A stretch of 7,622 nt of DNA from Bacilli bacterium (GTDB lineage Bacteria > Bacillota_I > Bacilli_A > RF39 > UBA660), in contig JAILLM010000087.1 of assembly GCA_024693165.1 (NCBI GenBank), positions 1 to 7,622 of the forward strand, given 5' to 3'. The notes beneath the pieces are model-generated. The model saw nothing but the letters and a program-made list of their open reading frames with translations, was not told the DNA's origin and did no database searches. Positions 5,988 through 7,622 of this stretch are shown here, in pieces. Each line of letters begins with the position of its first letter. Position 1 is the first letter of the stretch. A program made the translations under genes and the position numbers.

Positions 5988-5999
5988 GTGTGATAGATA

Positions 6000-6034
6000 A
6001 TCCCATATGTGGGATATAGAAAGGAGGTGATTTT
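6000..6034 (+). promoter_or_regulatory. Small hairpin and very strong ribosome binding site for the first RHH gene
   Basis: ATCCCA (6000-6005) pairs with TGGGAT (6010-6015) around TATG, just before AAAGGAGGTGA (6020-6030). This is a near-complete match to the 16S 3' end, four bases from the ATG at 6035. The string AATCCCATAT at 5999-6008 repeats 5790-5799 in the leader ORF, which could compete for the same TGGGAT arm. Confidence 0.6.
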
Positions 6035-6355
6035 ATGAATAAAAGAAGAACTCATGTATCAATTGCTTTTGATATTGATGATCAAATTCAAGAATATTCT
6101 AATTTAAAGAAAATTAGTTACTCTGAAGCAGTTAGTCAATTAGTATCATTAGGCTTAAATAATATGAATCTAGTTAAAGAAGTTGATAGGACTAATTCTC
6201 TTCTAGATAGAATTTATTCTAAGACTTGCTACATTGTTGCCTTACTTGAACAAATCTATTCAGATTTTGAATGGGACAAGATAACTAATCCTAAAGAAAG
6301 CAAAGCTTTAAATAAATTCAAATCTAAATTAAGCAAATACAAATTAGATGATTAA
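6035..6355 (+). CDS. Ribbon-helix-helix protein with helical C-terminus, possible relaxosome or copy-control regulator
   Basis: This is a 106-residue protein. Residues about 5-44 fit an RHH DNA-binding fold: a strand THVSIAFD (6-13), a helix around IDDQIQEYSNLKK, a turn at ISYS, and a second helix EAVSQLVSLGL. A second helical part at about 46-80 (VKEVDRTNSLLDRIYSKTCYIVALLEQIY) may pair subunits, and the tail is basic. Plasmid relaxosome accessory proteins and plasmid copy or partition regulators share this layout; I cannot decide between them. The ATG has the strongest ribosome site in the window. The next RHH gene follows after 12 bases, indicating an operon. The inverted repeats just upstream are natural candidates for its binding site, suggesting autoregulation. 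Confidence 0.85.
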   Translation: MNKRRTHVSIAFDIDDQIQEYSNLKKISYSEAVSQLVSLGLNNMNLVKEVDRTNSLLDRIYSKTCYIVALLEQIYSDFEWDKITNPKESKALNKFKSKLSKYKLDD

Positions 6356-6367
6356 GGAAGTGATAAA

Positions 6368-6601
6368 ATGCATAGATATCTAATTAGATTAAGAAAAGAA
6401 GTATTTGATTTATTAAAAGTAGAAGCTAAAGCAAGAGGAATAAGTATTAATGATTTTATGACTTATTGTATTGAAGTTGCTTTAGCTGAATACATGAATG
6501 AATCAGCTGAAGCTTTTAAGGATTCAGTAAAAGATAAAGCTATTCAAACAGAAAGGAAAAGATTACAAAGTGAGCAAGAGCCATGGAAAAATGTATTATG
6601 A
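6368..6601 (+). CDS. Small Arc/CopG-like ribbon-helix-helix protein
   Basis: This is a 77-residue protein. HRYLIRLRKE (2-11) fits the RHH beta strand, EVFDLLKVEAKARG (11-24) helix A, and SINDFMTYCIEVALAEYM (26-43) helix B. The remainder is a charged helix ending in SEQEPWKNVL. It is probably a dimeric DNA-binding repressor of its own element. AGGAAGTGAT precedes the ATG by a few bases, and the gene lies 12 bases after the first RHH gene. Its 3' end overlaps the next gene by 11 bases. HicB-like antitoxin is an alternative, but no HicA-type toxin is adjacent. Confidence 0.82.
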   Translation: MHRYLIRLRKEVFDLLKVEAKARGISINDFMTYCIEVALAEYMNESAEAFKDSVKDKAIQTERKRLQSEQEPWKNVL

Positions 6602-6839
6602 CCTTTTGAATGATAATTTGAGTAAGAGCACAATCGTGCTCTTTACTCTCCTATTATCTAATTCAAATCAGAAAGGATATGCATTTGGATCAAATAAGTA
6701 TTATGCCGAAAAACTAAAATGTACTACAAGAACCATATCTACTCTATTAAGAACTTTAGTTAATAAGAATTACATAATAATAGAACATCCTAGAAGTTTT
6801 AAAAGGAAGATATATATTAGAAATAAATTTCCTACTTGA
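6591..6839 (+). CDS. Small winged helix-turn-helix protein (HTH_36-like)
   Basis: From the ATG at 6591 this gives 82 residues. A frame with GTG at 6570 would add seven, with AAAGGA twelve bases upstream. I prefer the ATG, coupled to the overlapping RHH stop TGA at 6599-6601, but neither start has an ideal ribosome site. The sequence STIVLFTLLLSNSNQKGYAFGSNKYYAEKLKCTTRTIS and onward, in which AEKLKCTTRTISTLLRTLVNK is the likely recognition part, followed by YIIIEH and KRKIYIR as the wing, matches small winged helices found in the N-terminal part of plasmid and phage replication initiators. It is probably a regulator. A truncated initiator is possible because the protein stops right after the wing. 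Confidence 0.75.
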   Translation: MYYDLLNDNLSKSTIVLFTLLLSNSNQKGYAFGSNKYYAEKLKCTTRTISTLLRTLVNKNYIIIEHPRSFKRKIYIRNKFPT

Positions 6840-6877
6840 TAGAAAATATATTCTATCTTGATAGAACATTTTATCTA
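6835..6877. promoter_or_regulatory. Operator-like array of GATAGAA/TTCTATC repeats
   Basis: CTTGATAGAA occurs at 6835-6844 and 6857-6866, exactly 22 bases (two helical turns) apart, with the inverse TTCTATC at 6851-6857 between them and a degenerate TTTTATC at 6869-6875. The pairs form perfect 7-bp inverted repeats in both directions. It lies upstream of the SSB-like gene and is a good candidate site for one of the three upstream DNA-binding proteins. The TTCTATC-TT-GATAGAA hairpin is too AT-rich to be a strong terminator. Confidence 0.55.
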
Positions 6878-6904
6878 ACATAATAAATAAAGATAATATA
6901 TAAA

Positions 6905-6910
6905 TATAAT
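6905..6910 (+). promoter_or_regulatory. Possible -10 box of the SSB-like gene pair
   Basis: TATAAT at 6905-6910 lies 42 bases before the ATG at 6953 and downstream of the operator-like array. No good -35 hexamer is found at the usual distance; TTGATA at 6858-6863 is too far upstream for this box. The 113-base gap after the previous gene supports a separate promoter. Confidence 0.4.
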
Positions 6911-6952
6911 AGTTATACAAAGGCCTTAGTAAAAGGTAAAGGAGGTTTCGGT

Positions 6953-7378
6953 ATGAAAGATTTAGTAGACTATATAAAATATCATGGATATATTACAAGT
7001 ATTAGAGATAATGTAGATAAAGACTATATCTGGTTTGATATATGTCAAAAAGAAACATATAAAGATCAGAATAACATGGATAGGACTAACCTATCCTTTT
7101 TTAGTGCAAGAATGTATAAAGAATATATATACAAGATTGAATTAAAAATTGGTAAAGACATTTATGTAGAAGGAATCCCAAAGGGATACATAGACAAAAA
7201 TGGTCATAGACAAAACTATATTCATATTATAAGAATAAATGATTTAGAAGTTAATAAAGAACCACCACTCTATGGTGATGGTTATTGGAATAGTAAAAAG
7301 ATAGAATCTTCTAAAGCATCACCAGAAGAACAAGCTGAAATGCAAAGAATGATAGATGAAATAACAGGAGGTAAATAA
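6953..7378 (+). CDS. Single-stranded-DNA-binding protein-like OB-fold protein
   Basis: This is a 141-residue protein. The pattern GYITSIRDNVDKDYIWFDIC (12-31), then SFFSARMY (48-55), KIGKDIYVEGIPKGYIDKNG (65-84) and RQNYIHIIRINDLE (86-99) follows the SSB OB-fold: strand 1, a central strand with the F-F-x-x-x-x-x pattern, the 'G..I.VEG' strand and the YxDKNG..Y turn. The tail after about 100 is charged and ends in MIDEITGGK; it lacks the acidic DDxPF tip by which normal SSB binds partners. The function is probably to coat ssDNA during element replication or transfer. The ATG follows AAAGGAGGT with eight bases between. The next gene starts one base after its stop. The fold call rests on pattern only. 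Confidence 0.68.
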   Translation: MKDLVDYIKYHGYITSIRDNVDKDYIWFDICQKETYKDQNNMDRTNLSFFSARMYKEYIYKIELKIGKDIYVEGIPKGYIDKNGHRQNYIHIIRINDLEVNKEPPLYGDGYWNSKKIESSKASPEEQAEMQRMIDEITGGK

Positions 7379-7379
7379 T

Positions 7380-7616
7380 ATGAGTGCGGAAGAAACATTA
7401 AGGTTGATATCTAAACAATGGTGTTCTATATCAGATCTAATGAAGTTATTAGGCTGTGGTAGAAATAAAGCACTTGAAGTTAAAAAAGATATTAAAGATA
7501 AATTAATAAAAAATGGATATTATATTCCAGGGAATAACTTACCTATGCAAGCTGTTGTAGATATATTAAAAATAGATATAGATAAACTTGAAAGAATAAT
7601 TAATTTATCTAAATAA
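7380..7616 (+). CDS. Helix-turn-helix protein, DUF3173/excisionase-like
   Basis: This is a 78-residue protein. WCSISDLMKLLGCGRNKALEVKKDI (14-38) has a helix-turn-helix pattern, followed by KLIKNGYYIPGNNLPMQAVVDIL (41-63). This recalls the small DUF3173/excisionase-like proteins of Bacillota integrative elements, in which a Gly-Tyr wing and a short 'P.. VV..IL' helix follow the HTH. The AGGAGG ribosome site lies within the last codons of the SSB-like gene and the start is one base after that stop, so both are translated together. It may control excision or expression of the element. It ends six bases before the window edge, so the next gene is not visible. Confidence 0.65.
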   Translation: MSAEETLRLISKQWCSISDLMKLLGCGRNKALEVKKDIKDKLIKNGYYIPGNNLPMQAVVDILKIDIDKLERIINLSK

Positions 7617-7622
7617 ATGATA

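Larger units (their letters stand above)
5296..6034. other. Divergent intergenic control region without a normal gene
   Basis: This 739-base stretch lies between the minus-strand defence-like genes and the plus-strand small genes. It contains, in order, the NUDIX promoter, iteron-like repeats, an AT palindrome, phased A-tracts, a terminator-like hairpin, a short leader ORF, three more hairpins ending in a strong terminator, an inverted repeat with a possible nick site, and the strong ribosome site of the gene at 6035. Such density suggests an origin or transfer region combined with a regulated leader. No ordinary gene is supported. Confidence 0.7.

Noticed and set aside
6035..6601. The two RHH genes as a toxin-antitoxin pair
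   Set aside because: Both look like DNA-binding proteins; neither has a toxin motif and no HicA, RelE or MazF-like gene is adjacent.
1..7622. Mollicutes code with TGA as tryptophan
   Set aside because: TGA ends the second RHH gene and the winged-helix gene at sensible places, and tryptophan is encoded by TGG throughout.

Overview
The window is a very AT-rich stretch with full-strength GGAGG ribosome sites, tightly packed genes and TAA, TAG and TGA all used as stops. This fits a low-GC Bacillota (Firmicutes) host with the standard bacterial code; the species cannot be told. The gene content suggests an accessory region on a plasmid, an integrative element or a genomic island. No transposase, integrase, relaxase or complete replication initiator is visible.

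Left part (1-5295), all on the minus strand, reads from right to left as two parallel modules. Module B is a NUDIX (d)NTP pyrophosphohydrolase (5295-4906) followed after one base by a 712-residue DUF2075/Schlafen-group-3-type helicase with an N-terminal PD-(D/E)XK-like nuclease domain (4904-2766). A perfect hairpin (2730-2752) separates it from module A. Module A is a DCTPP1-like MazG-family pyrophosphohydrolase (2701-2384), an unrecognised 264-residue protein (2372-1578) and a second DUF2075 helicase with the same nuclease-like N-terminus (1569 to beyond the window edge). Both modules thus run from nucleotide hydrolase to nuclease-helicase. Both hydrolases resemble families acting on cytidine nucleotides, and both start at a TGN-TATACT promoter with a very short leader. 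I infer a two-part defence or nucleotide-sanitation system.

Middle part (5296-6034) is a 739-base divergent intergenic region dense in signals: iteron-like GTACGG-AAAAGGACA repeats, a run of A-tracts phased at about 11 bases (predicted curved DNA), a hairpin terminator, an 8-codon leader ORF with a good ribosome site, a chain of hairpins ending in a strong terminator with a possible competing antiterminator, three copies of the palindrome TGATATCA, and a long inverted repeat followed by a sequence resembling a MOB_V nick site. It looks like a control and/or replication or transfer region.

Right part (6035-7616), on the plus strand, holds small genes typical of mobile-element control and replication modules: two ribbon-helix-helix proteins, a small winged-helix protein overlapping the second, an operator-like repeat array with a likely promoter, then an SSB-like OB-fold protein and a DUF3173/excisionase-like helix-turn-helix protein.
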